Shown here piece after piece: positions 53,557-63,600 of a DNA stretch of 64,000 nt. The notes beneath the pieces are model-generated. The model did not search any database. It worked only from the letters and a program-made list of their open reading frames with translations, and was not told the origin of the DNA. A program made the translations under genes and the position numbers. Origin of the DNA: Puccinia triticina (Eukaryota > Basidiomycota > Pucciniomycetes > Pucciniales > Pucciniaceae); the NCBI RefSeq assembly GCF_026914185.1, contig NC_070569.1, positions 5,270,001 to 5,334,000 on the forward strand. The letters run 5' to 3'. Each line of letters starts with the position of its first letter. The stretch's first letter is position 1.

Positions 53557-54101
53557 CAATCATATATTTATGACGCCCTGCCAAAATGGTGGGTTATGCC
53601 GCTGTGATTTTATGTAATGTTTTTACGTTAAGCAAAATACAACATGTGGGCACAACTACATTGGGAGGCAAGGCTGATTGTTGGCGACATGATATACAAA
53701 GGCTGCTTGTGCTTGTGTCCATTTAATCACATGACAAGTGAAAGAAAGAAAGAAAAAAAAATGAAACGGTCCTGCGCGGGGGCTTCGGCTTTAATGAGTG
53801 ATTGCAGGTGTGAATTTGCAGTTTTTAGACGCATCGCCGGCTGGGACTTCGACTGCTTTCTATAGAATATCTCATCGGAAATAGTGAGGAAAGGGAATCA
53901 GTCATCAAAGCAACTTGAAGAGGATTATGCGAGACGGAATGCTTACATTCTGTAGAATTTGAAGGTATCCAAAATCACGGGGAAGAGATGATGGTTGATT
54001 AGGCAAGCGGCCGCGAAAATCTCAATAGATTTTATGAAACTGGGTACTCACATGCTTGGTGTCAAAGGTTACCGAACCCGGCTTGCAGCAGTAGTTTGCC
54101 T
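53557..54101. repeat. right arm of the ~540-bp inverted duplication (partner 4307-4847)
   Basis: Covers the 3' two exons of the secreted-protein gene and its downstream sequence. See the partner arm for alignment. The gene upstream part (54102-54479) is unique to this copy. Confidence 0.9.
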
Positions 54102-54479
54102 CCATGTTTGAGTCAATGCAGTTGTACCCCAAAATATTTTTGGTCGGATCTGGGTTCTTCGGATCTACGACCTTGTTCGCGGGAAGAACTGATTTTTCCA
54201 GATTCAACCCATGCGATTCCAAGAAAGCAGAATGAGTCAATAGCTCACTATGCATGCTCATAGACAGTTGCAAAGAGGAATACAATACTCACAGGTAAAT
54301 GACAAAGCGTTCCCATTATCATCGCGGTTGTAAACTGAGGTGCATGCTGCCAGGGTGTTTGGGTCCTCACATTTGAATATGACTGTGGTGGCTTTGGTTG
54401 GAGGAGTAGATGCCGCCTTTGAGAGCTGGCAAACTAGGGCCATGGTGACAACGATGACTGATGATGTGGAAAAGTGCAT
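53905..54479 (-). CDS. small secreted cysteine-containing protein, three exons (candidate effector)
   Basis: Exon 1 54479-54293 encodes MHFSTSSVIVVTMALVCQLS, a typical signal peptide (hydrophobic core, Ala-Ala-Ser cleavage region), then VIFKCEDPNTLAACTSVYN. Intron 54189-54292 (GTGAGT...ATCAG) and intron 53950-54051 (GTGAGT...CTACAG) keep the frame. Exon 2 (54188-54052) encodes NILGYNCIDSNMEANYCCKP and GSVTFDTKH; exon 3 (53949-53905) NVSIPSRIILFKLL. Total 122 residues, five cysteines in the mature part. If the second intron is not spliced the protein ends VSTQFHKIY at 54022. The conserved second intron and last exon in the 4.3-kb copy support the spliced form. Rust fungi have many such secreted proteins expressed in the host; an effector role here is inference only. 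Confidence 0.75.
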
Positions 54480-54912
54480 TGTGCGGTCGAGAAAAACGAA
54501 TCAATAGGTATTCGGCAAAGGTAACGGGAGCGCGGTTGAGGGAAAGGGGGCAATCAGATTTCGGCAAAGAAAGGGGGCAGAACTATGGGCAACGGATGGG
54601 CGTGATCTAAGGCAAGGGCTAGCTTTCAAGCTGTAAGATGTTAGCGTGATGAGGATTGAAGGCGCTGATGAGGTGGGCTGAGTGAAGCAGAGACGGACCA
54701 ATCATCTCCTATTTATAGTCTGCTGGCTGTCTGGTCAAGATGGGAGCTTGGCCGGAAAAGCTTGCGTTGGCAACCAACTTCCGAATACATGGGCCAAGAA
54801 AAATCTGGTCGGTCACCGCAGAATACAGGTCCTTCTGCTCCCTGGACCCTGATGGTTTCAGCTTCCACGGGATTTTCAGGTGTTCTCTCAACCTTCGCAA
54901 TAGTCTGTAAAT
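54480..54912. promoter_or_regulatory. upstream region of the secreted-protein gene
   Basis: Lies upstream of the minus-strand gene. The minus-strand sequence AGGAGATGATTGGTCCG near 54700 includes a CCAAT-type box (ATTGG), and CCTATTTATAGTCTG on the plus strand near 54707 gives a TATA-like element on either strand. No coding content. Confidence 0.35.
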
Positions 54913-55141
54913 TCCAGGTTACATAGCAAGAGTCCGGGACCCGGGTTACATACCAGCGTCAAGCGCGTTAACTTCCACGTTCGTCCGGCACATGCCGCCG
55001 GGCAAGCGAACCACCCGCTTAAATTGCTAATAAGGCTCTCGATCGGAGGGCCGGGTGGGCAGGTGAACCCGCGTCCTTGCGGGAGCGCCCTGAACTTCGT
55101 TTCAGGTTAGCGACCGTTAAACAATTGCTATGTAACCTGGA
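54913..55141. repeat. 229-bp MITE-like element with 17-bp perfect inverted ends
   Basis: TCCAGGTTACATAGCAA at the left and TTGCTATGTAACCTGGA at the right. GC-rich interior with CCGGGCAAGCG and GGGCCGGGTGGGC. No target duplication was recognised and no gene is inside. Confidence 0.8.
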
Positions 55142-55368
55142 GCCTGGCACCAATGCGAGTGCCCAATCATGAGGCTTGGTCGGCTGATGTTACCTGGGTG
55201 CCATGGTGACGGTACAGGACGCCAGCGTGACGCCACTGATGTGCCACAATAGGCCACATTACGCAGTCTATGGTTCGGGTCCCTTCACGCAACACCAACT
55301 AACACAACTTACAACCATGACCGCCTTAGGCCCCAATTATAAACAATAATTGGGACTTTATTGAAAAA

Positions 55369-55393
55369 CTAGGGAAATCGCGGCTGCGCCGCG
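55369..55393 (-). other. Helitron 3' terminus
   Basis: On the minus strand a 6-bp hairpin CGCGGC-GCA-GCCGCG is followed by ATTTCC, then CTAG and T. This fits hairpin, short spacer, CTRR, and insertion before T. A second hairpin (CCCAATTAT/ATAATTGGG, 55332-55354) lies just outside. Confidence 0.8.
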
Positions 55394-55614
55394 TAAATTA
55401 AAACACAGCCAAGGCACCACCCCGCAGACCTGGCACATCACAATGGCTACCGCGCCCCCCACACCGCTAATTATCAGACATCCACGTATCTGTTGAGCAT
55501 TGGTGAAACTGTAGAAAAAAATTTTTTACTAAAAAAAGGAAAACGGTACAAAAGAAATAATGTTGGTCCGTCTACCATGTACAAATACTCAGCACTAAAA
55601 CCTGAATAAATCTC

Positions 55615-58182
55615 TCACACCACAGCATCTCTAATAACACTTAGGTTCACTACATTCGTTGTCTCCGACACATTATCGCCGCCTACAATGCCGACAAGTA
55701 GGCCTTTACAACTTGTTGCCCGGGACAGGGCGACATATAGCTGCCCGTGAGAAAAAACCGGCTGAGGAAGATAAACTCCCACACGGCCTAGAGTCTGGCC
55801 TTGAGCTTTGTTGATCGTCATCGCGAAAGCCGGAACAACCGGGAACTGACATCTTCCGAACCTCGTAGCACACAACTGATCCGGCTCGTGGATCAGAACC
55901 ATCTTCGGGAGCAACACCTCGTTTCCTGCGTTCGGGCCAGTCATGACTTTGCATTTCAGGACATGGGGCTGAACACCTTTGATCAGGAGCCGTGTTCCAT
56001 TGCAAAGCCCGCTCCCAAGTGTCAGGTTCCGGATGCAAACAACAGGCATACCCTCCTTCAGTTGAAGGGAAGGCATTGAAAAGCCGGAAATTTCGATGTT
56101 AGTCAGTGATTCTGGTCCCAATGTTTCGTCACAATCGCTGAGCACTTCGTCTACCGCTCGGACAACAACCTCTCGCCCTGGCAAACGGCGCAAACAAATT
56201 GAGTTCAGGAGTTTTACGTTGACGTTCAACGGTGTCAGAATTGCGCGTGATCTATAAAACTGAGCTAGATCATCCATGTGTGTGCACTGTCGAGCCGATT
56301 GCAAATCACCGTAAACAAAGTCGATGAGCTGATTCAACACCGCGCCTTCGACTCGGCCGCTGAACACAGGTACTTGACGTAAAGAAACCACTTCGGCATT
56401 GTTTACCATTCCGGCTCCTGATCCGATATTCAACAGCCAGTTCGAGAAGAGATCGATGCCTACATCTGGAGAGGTGGCTCCTCCATCAGCCTGACTACTG
56501 ATCAAGCGCATGTTACCTGTCAAGCTGAACCGTTTCACCAGAGGCCATAGATACAACCCAATTAAACTGGCTGAACCTTGTGCAAATATATCTCCTCCAC
56601 GGACAACGGGCAACGTTTGCCGGAAGTCGCCACCGAACACGACCTGAACACCGCCAAACGGGAGGGAAGAGTCCCGCAGGTATTGTAACGACCGGTCGAC
56701 CATTTCGATTGCATTCTTGTGAGTCATTGTAATTTCGTCCCAGATTAATAGTCTGAGTTCTGCTAACGTCCGCCCTAAAATTGTTCGGATGTCGTAATTT
56801 GCGTGGGACTCGGAATTAACCTGTAGCGGTATCCGGAGCTTTGAATGTGCTGTACCGCCACCGTCGAGGACCATGGCTGCAACACCTGAGGAAGCAACAG
56901 CCATCACCTGAACTCCGCTCTTATTAAAATGTTGAATTAAGGCGTTCATCAAATAACTTTTGCCACATCCCGCAGGACCGTCGATAAACACCGGGGCTGA
57001 ATCGTTGGTGTTATAATTTCCGACAACCTGATCAAATATTACCCTTTGTCCGGGGTTCAAGGTACTAACATCGATGATTGGTCTTTCTGTAATGCTCTGA
57101 TTTACCTGTTCAAGGCCCTGCGCATATTGCTGCCAGTGCAACTGATCCACAGGCTCGAGTCCAACGTCTTCCCACATCCGACCTTCCACGGACAATTGCT
57201 GATTGATAAGGAAGCAACACAGGCTGTGCGAGGCCTCTACCGATACCGGAATACTCGAAAAATCAGTTCGGAGACGGTAGCCACAGTCGTTTGCGAGTTC
57301 GTCCAGGAACATGTTCAACAACCTGTTCGGATTGCTCGGTGGGCTGGAAGTTAACAGCATGCAGAACATGCTTCGTAAACCGTGCCCTAACATCCAACCG
57401 CACGCTTCTTGAAGGCACAATTCGTAGTGTGTATCAGTCATCAATAGCCCTCTCGCTTCGCACGCTTCTCTGAAATTTTTGTGGGTAATGCCTTCGAATG
57501 TCCTCAAGTCGTCGAAACTGGTCGGGCCTCTGACATTCAGCAAAAGCAGCCTAAGGTAATACCGTTCTCCATCAACCGGAGTCGCGAAATACAACCGGCC
57601 GATGGTGTCTGAAGGACGGCGTCTGGGCAGCCATTCTTTGGCAGAGGTCCAGTAGAAATGGTCAGGAATTTCACCATAAAGAAGTTCACGTGCCGGTTTA
57701 CCGTAGCCTTGCGCGTTGTCTTTATTCAACTGAAAAAACTGAGTCAATGTCGTCAAATCCGCAGTGCCTGTCGTCATCTGTTCCCGTGCCCCTTCCGCAT
57801 CTCGGTAAAATATTGTTTGATGTCCAGGTAAGTGCAAAGCAAGTCGCATTACCGCCGGATACCTGTCAGAAATCGGGTATTGCAAAAGCCTGTGGACAGC
57901 TGCGACAGACCACATGACGAACAAGCAATACTGGAAATCAGCAACTGCTTCACAAACGGATTCGCTGAGAAGGCCGAGAGCATAAAATTCACGGCACACT
58001 GATTTAAAACAGGACAATAACTTGGCAAATTCAAATATTACAGGAGTTGATAAACACATTGGACGATGGCCTATAATGTGGCCTGTATTCTCAAAGAGAA
58101 CAGGTCGAATAGTGACTACAATGCATGTCTGGATGCTCGGCTTATTGCCTTCAATTTGTAGGTACACGAGAGAGAAAAACAC
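55615..58182 (-). CDS. Helitron RepHel, Pif1-type helicase part
   Basis: The helicase motifs are complete: GPAGCGKSYLMNAL (Walker A), LLIWDEITMTHK (Walker B), VVFGGDFRQTLPVVRGG, GNMRL, and FAMTINKAQGQTLGRVGV with YVALSRATS (motif VI). The upstream part has the RepHel connecting region LLQYPISDRYPAVMRLALHL and LLYGEIPDHFYW. The exon probably begins at 57899: a GTTAGT donor at 58250 after GPCE and a GCAG acceptor ending at 57900 join in phase to AVHRLLQYPI. The first ~94 codons of the open frame as listed would then be intron (351 nt), long for this genome. No lesion from 57899 to the stop. Confidence 0.9.
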   Translation of the reverse strand: MFFSLVYLQIEGNKPSIQTCIVVTIRPVLFENTGHIIGHRPMCLSTPVIFEFAKLLSCFKSVCREFYALGLLSESVCEAVADFQYCLFVMWSVAAVHRLLQYPISDRYPAVMRLALHLPGHQTIFYRDAEGAREQMTTGTADLTTLTQFFQLNKDNAQGYGKPARELLYGEIPDHFYWTSAKEWLPRRRPSDTIGRLYFATPVDGERYYLRLLLLNVRGPTSFDDLRTFEGITHKNFREACEARGLLMTDTHYELCLQEACGWMLGHGLRSMFCMLLTSSPPSNPNRLLNMFLDELANDCGYRLRTDFSSIPVSVEASHSLCCFLINQQLSVEGRMWEDVGLEPVDQLHWQQYAQGLEQVNQSITERPIIDVSTLNPGQRVIFDQVVGNYNTNDSAPVFIDGPAGCGKSYLMNALIQHFNKSGVQVMAVASSGVAAMVLDGGGTAHSKLRIPLQVNSESHANYDIRTILGRTLAELRLLIWDEITMTHKNAIEMVDRSLQYLRDSSLPFGGVQVVFGGDFRQTLPVVRGGDIFAQGSASLIGLYLWPLVKRFSLTGNMRLISSQADGGATSPDVGIDLFSNWLLNIGSGAGMVNNAEVVSLRQVPVFSGRVEGAVLNQLIDFVYGDLQSARQCTHMDDLAQFYRSRAILTPLNVNVKLLNSICLRRLPGREVVVRAVDEVLSDCDETLGPESLTNIEISGFSMPSLQLKEGMPVVCIRNLTLGSGLCNGTRLLIKGVQPHVLKCKVMTGPNAGNEVLLPKMVLIHEPDQLCATRFGRCQFPVVPAFAMTINKAQGQTLGRVGVYLPQPVFSHGQLYVALSRATSCKGLLVGIVGGDNVSETTNVVNLSVIRDAVV

Positions 58183-58250
58183 GATTACAAAGCATATAAA
58201 AGAAACCGGGTAGCGGACATGGGACGACGGACAAGGAAGAGAATACTAAC

Positions 58251-60339
58251 CTTCGCAGGGACCAATGTATCGGCCGTGAACGAATCTAACAGTTTCATCT
58301 CCGTCTCTTAACTGCAATGCTGAACGATCAACGCCTTTACATATGTATTTGAAAAGGTACTTGGTCGCTGTAATGCCGTACGGAATTTCCACATTAATGT
58401 GGCAGTTGTACCGGAGTAGTAAGTACTTATTATATGGCACAACATGTTGACTTGTGTACCGTTGGCCTGACTTCACAACAGTTCTGCCACTGTCCCGGCG
58501 CCGATATAGAGGATAAGCGTCATCACTGAGCACCGTATCATGTTGCCACGGTTTAGGGAACTTCTTTGAACAACGGCCATCAACGATACAACCTTTCGCT
58601 ACAGAGCACGGTCCGTGGATCATTTGCGTCTTCACTAAATTATATAACGTTGGTTCGGTTTCGTGGTCTGGAATCTCGGCGCAAACCAAAGCATCGACCG
58701 CTTCCGCCGTCCGAGGCACGTCAGCTGGGTGTAACATAAGCATGATGTGACAATGGGGTAGGCCTCGCTTTTGAAACTCGACACAATAAACAAATCCTCG
58801 AACACGTCCCAGGCGGTGGTTTCTGGTCAGGTCGTGCAGAATCGACTTCATCTTCAGGCGGAACACACGCGCAACAACGTCCGGACGATCAGTGGCAGTT
58901 TGGCCAATTTGCAACATTGATTGAATCTCTGGCCATTGTGGATTTGCAGTGACTGTTACAAAGAGAGACGGTTTATCGTAGTGATCAACGATTGCCATCG
59001 AGTCCTGATACAGCTGAACCATGTGACGGGGAGAGCCGATGAAAGTCAATGGTAATATAACTTTCCTTCCCACTATGTCGAGCTCGTTGCGAATAGCTTC
59101 TTCCAACCCTTTGTATAGGTCAGCTTTCAATTTTTGTTGATTCTTGCGAATAAAATCGAGACAACTCCTCTCAACACAAATATACAGGTCTATGACCAGC
59201 TCTTGGAAGAGTGACCGACTCATATGCAGGTGATTAAACGTGTTGTTCTTAGCAAACAACATCGATGCATACCATTCGGTCTGCGAGATTTTCATTTCTA
59301 CGGACAACCAATTAGATTTCGACACAAGATGGCAACAATTTTGACTCTGGCACTCACTCCTATTGACCGATGTGCTCGGAGTCTGGTAAACCCACCCACC
59401 TTCTCCCCTGGGGAAAAGAATTGGGTATCGGAGCGGCAAATATCCGAGTACTCATCGGTAATGCGCTCTATTTGCCCATTTTTATTGTGTAGGACAACAT
59501 CTCGGGGAGCAATCTGGTCTTCTTTTGGACGGTCGATAACCATAGCTACTTCTTGGACCGTTGGTTTGTTATAAGTTTTTGGGTTGAAATTGTGATGTGT
59601 TACGTTGCGGAGAACAAGCTGAGCGGCGGGCGAAGTCTGGGTCACAGCAGCAATTTGGCGGTAGAATTGGGCGTACGGGTTAACGCTATTCATCAAGTCC
59701 TGGAGCCGCAACATCAAACGTTCATTAAGTTGGACACCTGATTTAGCCACCCGATGATGTGCTTCATGTTCTGCTCCATTACCTACGACATAGATCTGTG
59801 AAAACCCGGCATCTGAAGCTCTCGAAGGGAACAATGATCTCAAGTTATGGTATAGAGTTCCTTTGACTCGAAAGCTGAAAACACCGAATACACCTTGCGT
59901 CGAACGATCGATTTCCGCCCCTAGTGACACAAAAGAAAGGGCATTGTTGTATGCACGGATATGCCGTTGGAATTCCCGGGACACTGAATTGTACGCAACG
60001 CAGATTAGGTTGTGTATCTCGGAACACAAACACTTGAACTGACTTACCTGTGTCATCCTTGACGAGCAGCTGTTTCAGGAAGTCCGGATAGTGAGTAGTA
60101 TAGTTAGTCGGTATCAAAGCCGAGCCCATTTGACAGCAACTCGGAAACATGGCCCGTGGGCTTCGAAGATCAGCAACATTGCGTTCCAGTTCCCAGTGAA
60201 GAGCTCCGCATTTGATACACGGGTCGTTGCACGGGCCGAGCCGGTGGGGTATTTCATGTGCAAAGTGGGTGTTGATGAATTGTTCTGTATTGTGCGAAGG
60301 TAATTTTGTTACGGGACCAGGATCGAATTGCGGTATCAT
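58251..60339 (-). pseudogene. Helitron RepHel, replication initiator (Rep) part
   Basis: Exon 1 60339-60048 has a Cys-rich start CNDPCIKCGALHW and CCQMG. Intron 59984-60047 (GTAAGT...TTCAG) joins to VSREFQRHIRAYNNALSF and LGAEID, the conserved Helitron N-terminal domain, with FSQIYVVGNGAEHEAHHR. The HUH motif is GLPHCHIMLMLHP near 58745 and the two-tyrosine motif ATKYLFKYICKG near 58350. A one-base frameshift near 59445 separates NGQIERITDEYS from PLRYPILFPRGEGGW. Rep cuts and rejoins DNA in rolling-circle transposition; the frameshift would stop it. Part of one gene with the helicase. Confidence 0.85.
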
Positions 60340-61303
60340 TGTGATGTTTGTATGATAAAATTGGAAAACTGAATTGGAAAACGACTATGTGTATAGAAAA
60401 TGTTTTGTGCTGGAATATATTTTGCTCAGATACAGGTTCCTTGTGACTGGAAGTTTGCTCGAGCAATGTGCCCGGCTCTTTTATAACTAAATAGACGACG
60501 ACCACTTAAGACTTGAACCTCTTTGTTCCCGGGATTTCCAAAGCGAGTCACAAACAACTTATTTGTGTTGCGGCCCCTTGGCCCGAGTTCCTCTTGTCAC
60601 TCATTGTTCGCCGGATGAGGGGCCGCGACAATAATGCCTGTTGATGTATAAAGGAAGAGCAGAATTTGAGCGGTATCTATCTCCTGGATCAAGGAAACAT
60701 ACACATGATCAAATTCATCTACCATTCTCCAATGCAAGGTCGTGTTGCCCAATCACCATTTCCGAAAGAGATACCGCATCAAGTATGTGTACGAAGAAAT
60801 CCCTTCTCCTAGCTTGAGGAATCAAATTTTCCGATTTTGGTGCCGTAGTAATACTCAGTTCGTGAATATATTCCTCCCAGGGACCATTAGTGGAACTGCA
60901 CAGCGCATTAGCGGAACCGGATCGCGCAATCGAATGTACATAACTGCACAACCATGAGTTCATTCAAGGAATGTCTCATGAACGGCTGCCGGGCATGGTC
61001 AAGAGAGTTCACCATGATTACAAATAAGGCAACAGGTAATAATGTTCTGAGATACTGTTTTAAACACTTGTAAAGCGTATACACCAATTGCAACGACTTA
61101 ATTATCCTGCAACAGTGCGGATTGGGAATACCGTGATCCTCGGTGAACACGAACACGGGGACCCAAGTTTGAATACGGATATTCTGTGGCCTTGTAGTAC
61201 CAAAGATTGTGCAACCGGTGTCAGTTTGCTATAACCGTTTCCGACAACGTCAGCAAAGTCGTCCGTTATCATTTGCCACTGCCGGAAGAGCAGGTGTGTC
61301 ACG
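60340..61303. other. intergenic or Helitron 5' region
   Basis: Contains no convincing gene. A TATA-like GTATAAAGGAAG lies near 60647. This stretch should hold the Helitron promoter and perhaps its 5' TC end. Confidence 0.4.
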
Positions 61304-61326
61304 TGTAGAGCGAGTAAAAGGAATAG

Positions 61327-61398
61327 TGCGGACAGGGGGAATCGAACCCGCATCTCCCCGATGCATGCTGGGTTGCTCTACCGTTGAGCTATATCCAC
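61327..61398 (-). tRNA. tRNA-like sequence, copy 1, isotype unclear
   Basis: On the minus strand: acceptor GTGGATA pairs with TGTCCGC (two G-T), D arm GCTC/GAGC with A box TAGCTCAACGG, T arm GCGGG/CCCCC (one mismatch) with B box GTTCGATTC. The anticodon arm is poor: only about three of five pairs form and position 33 is not T; the formal anticodon would be ATG. It may be a degenerate or SINE-type tRNA. 72 nt. Confidence 0.5.
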
Positions 61399-61551
61399 AG
61401 GTGTGAGGTGTACCAACATATACTACCTCTACACACCCCCTGTACACCTACACCGGTGACAGAGCCCACTAATCCTCCCAGAGGCTCATCCCAGGTACGC
61501 AGCTGCCTATAGCGCTGGGCTCATAACCTGTAGAGCGAGTAAAAGGAATAG

Positions 61552-61623
61552 TGCGGACAGGGGGAATCAAACCCGCATCTCCCCGATGCATGCTGGGTTG
61601 CTCTACCGTTGAGCTATATCCAC
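61552..61623 (-). tRNA. tRNA-like sequence, copy 2, B box mutated
   Basis: Same as copy 1 except that the T-loop reads TTTGATT instead of TTCGATT, which removes the invariant C56. Copy 2 is therefore less likely to be functional. The change is again CpG to TpG. Confidence 0.5.
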
Positions 61624-61787
61624 AGGTGTGAGGTGTACCAACATATACTACCTCTACATCACGCCCAGGTGAACGAACATGACTGGGTCGCGGATAGAGG
61701 TGATTGTTCTCTCTACCTTGGGGTTTGCACATTTATAGAGTGCTTGTGGCTCAGAAGAAAATTCTGAACCAAAACAGATCTAACATG

Positions 61788-63600
61788 CCTTTCACTAAAC
61801 TTACCCTCAAGTCCGTTGTTTACGTTGCAGACCGACCTCGCCTAGGTGTGAACAGCCTTTATAAAATTCCCTCAGTGCTCCCATGGACAACATCAGGTAC
61901 TCAGATTCAGCCTCAGCACGGTCTGTTGTTGAACATTTTTACTCCTGCACCAATGCCATCTGGCCCGGATCCTGCATCCTGGTTAATTTTTGACGGGCAG
62001 TTCACAGCTACCTCGTGGAAACCTGTTGTTGACGTCTATACACACGCCGCAAGTTTCCACTCTACCACCAAGCACCGGCCTACAGAGCTACAGCACGTAC
62101 AATTAGAAGGGGTTCTCGAGATCGCCATGACAGGTAGCAAAGTTGTTGCTATTGATCCAGACACAGATGAAGTGAGTGTCTCCGTTTCCGTTATACATAT
62201 AATTTGTATTTCCTATTCTGACCATTGCCAGTAGTCGTGTTTGTTTGATTTGTCAACGAGATCTGACCCTGTCATGGAGATTTTCCGGTATCTTGATGTC
62301 GGCGACTGGATATGGATTACCGGCAATATAGACCGTCGAGTTGGTTCCGTTCTTGACATCGAAGTAAGTCACGTTGGTAGGATCTAGCCCACTTCATTAT
62401 TTACTGACAGGTAAAAAAAATAGGTCAACGATACATTTATCGCAGATTAAATATATGTTAAGTCAATAACCCTCAATAGAAACATCAAAGGATTGTCCGC
62501 CACAGCCATCAGATCATTGAATATTGTATTCTAAAAACCTCAGCGATATGTATCAGCTGGTAGTAGTGGTATATTGTATTGGGGGCGCAGGGATTGCCAG
62601 TAATATGATCCCCTCTTAACCAGCGCCAATTGAATGTATCAATGATCAGTGGATGGCTTTATTAGTGTTCTGCCAAAACAGGAAATTTAGTATTGGTTTA
62701 GGCCCTGGTCCGCTCATCGCAACAAACCAGGTTACCTAAAATGTAGTGTTGAACATCAGGAACATCGTGGATGTCTCATTTTGGTTACCTCAGACCCGAG
62801 AACAGTGTTATATTTCTGCCGCAGGGTGTTTTCAAACCAGTCAGCCTGTGCTCGTGAAAAGCCCCCTGGCTATTGTGCTTTCGAGTCCAAGGGGCAGATC
62901 GTATATAATACCCTGTGCCTCTTGATCAAGGTAATCCTCCGGCGCCAGGTTATTTTCCCAACTGAGTCCTATAGGATTAAATTTAAAGGTTGTGAAGTTA
63001 TATCCGGCATTCGCGAAATTCGCGACAGCAGATCATATTCTTTTACAGTACCACAACAAACAAGGACTCCAAGTACCAATCAAGAAGCCGCTTATACATC
63101 ACCCGAGTACTATTTATTATTCCGCAAGACTGAATCTATGTCTCCAACACCGCGAAATGGCCAATGGATCTCGTTTACCGGAAACCTGCTCACTCGTACC
63201 ATTGGACAACGCATTCTCGTAATGGCAGAGGTTGTCAATGTATCTGATACACCTCCACCTGATTTTTTGCCGATGTCAATAATGGGCCCCGTCGTGGAGG
63301 GGCAGGTGAAGTACCTCTGTGATGGTTTGGCTCCTTTCAGAGCATTGGTTGAGACTCCAACGGTGCGTTTCTGTTGGGTTCATGACGTTCCAAAATTGAA
63401 GCCGGCCCGTTGAACTAAATACGTTACGGTTACAGGGTGCAGTTCTGTTCCTAGTGGTACCAGACGGCGTTTGGCATTTTCACGGTGCAGAGGTTGTGGG
63501 GAACTCTCTCGTCCATATCCAGGGACGGTTGATAACTGAAGGTCAAGGGACTGACACAATTGCGGTCTTGTTCAGTTCCGTCAAACATTTGTCTCACTTA
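61788..63600 (+). CDS. unknown multi-exon gene with repeated OB-fold-like segments
   Basis: Exon 1 61788-62171 (MPFTKLTLKSVVYVADRPRL...AIDPDTDE), a donor GTGAGT at 62172, acceptor CAGTAG ending at 62234, exon 2 62235-62363 (MEIFRYLDVGDWIWITGNI), donor GTAAGT at 62364. Later exon pieces are about 62825-62932 (NQSACAREKPPGYCAFESKG), about 63048-63413 (NGQWISFTGNLL, QRILVMAEVVNV, GQVKYLCDGLAPF) and about 63436-63600 (NSLVHIQGRLI). GDWIWITGNI, GQWISFTGNLL and NSLVHIQGRLI share the spacing of an OB-fold first strand, so it may bind single-stranded nucleic acid. That is inferred. The joins between 62363 and 63048 are not settled; exon borders are approximate. It is divergent from the Helitron gene and might be a passenger. 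Confidence 0.5.

Larger units (their letters stand above)
55369..60339 (-). mobile_element. Helitron rolling-circle transposon, autonomous type, degenerate
   Basis: The minus-strand RepHel gene (Rep with HUH and two-Tyr motifs, Pif1-like helicase) is followed by a classical 3' terminus at 55369-55393. The 5' TC end was not located; it lies somewhere to the right of 60339, and elements further right (tRNA-like unit, unknown gene) could be inside or outside. Confidence 0.85.
61304..61658. repeat. 130-bp unit containing a tRNA-like sequence, two direct copies
   Basis: 61304-61433 and 61529-61658 are identical apart from one or two bases, 225 bp apart. Each begins TGTAGAGCGAGTAAAAGGAA and ends TACTACCTCTACA; the outer 7 bp TGTAGAG/CTCTACA are inverted repeats. 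Confidence 0.9.

Noticed and set aside
57900..58182. N-terminal ~94 residues of the helicase frame as a novel domain
   Set aside because: The in-phase splice from GPCE to AVHRLL restores the family sequence, so this segment is most likely intron.
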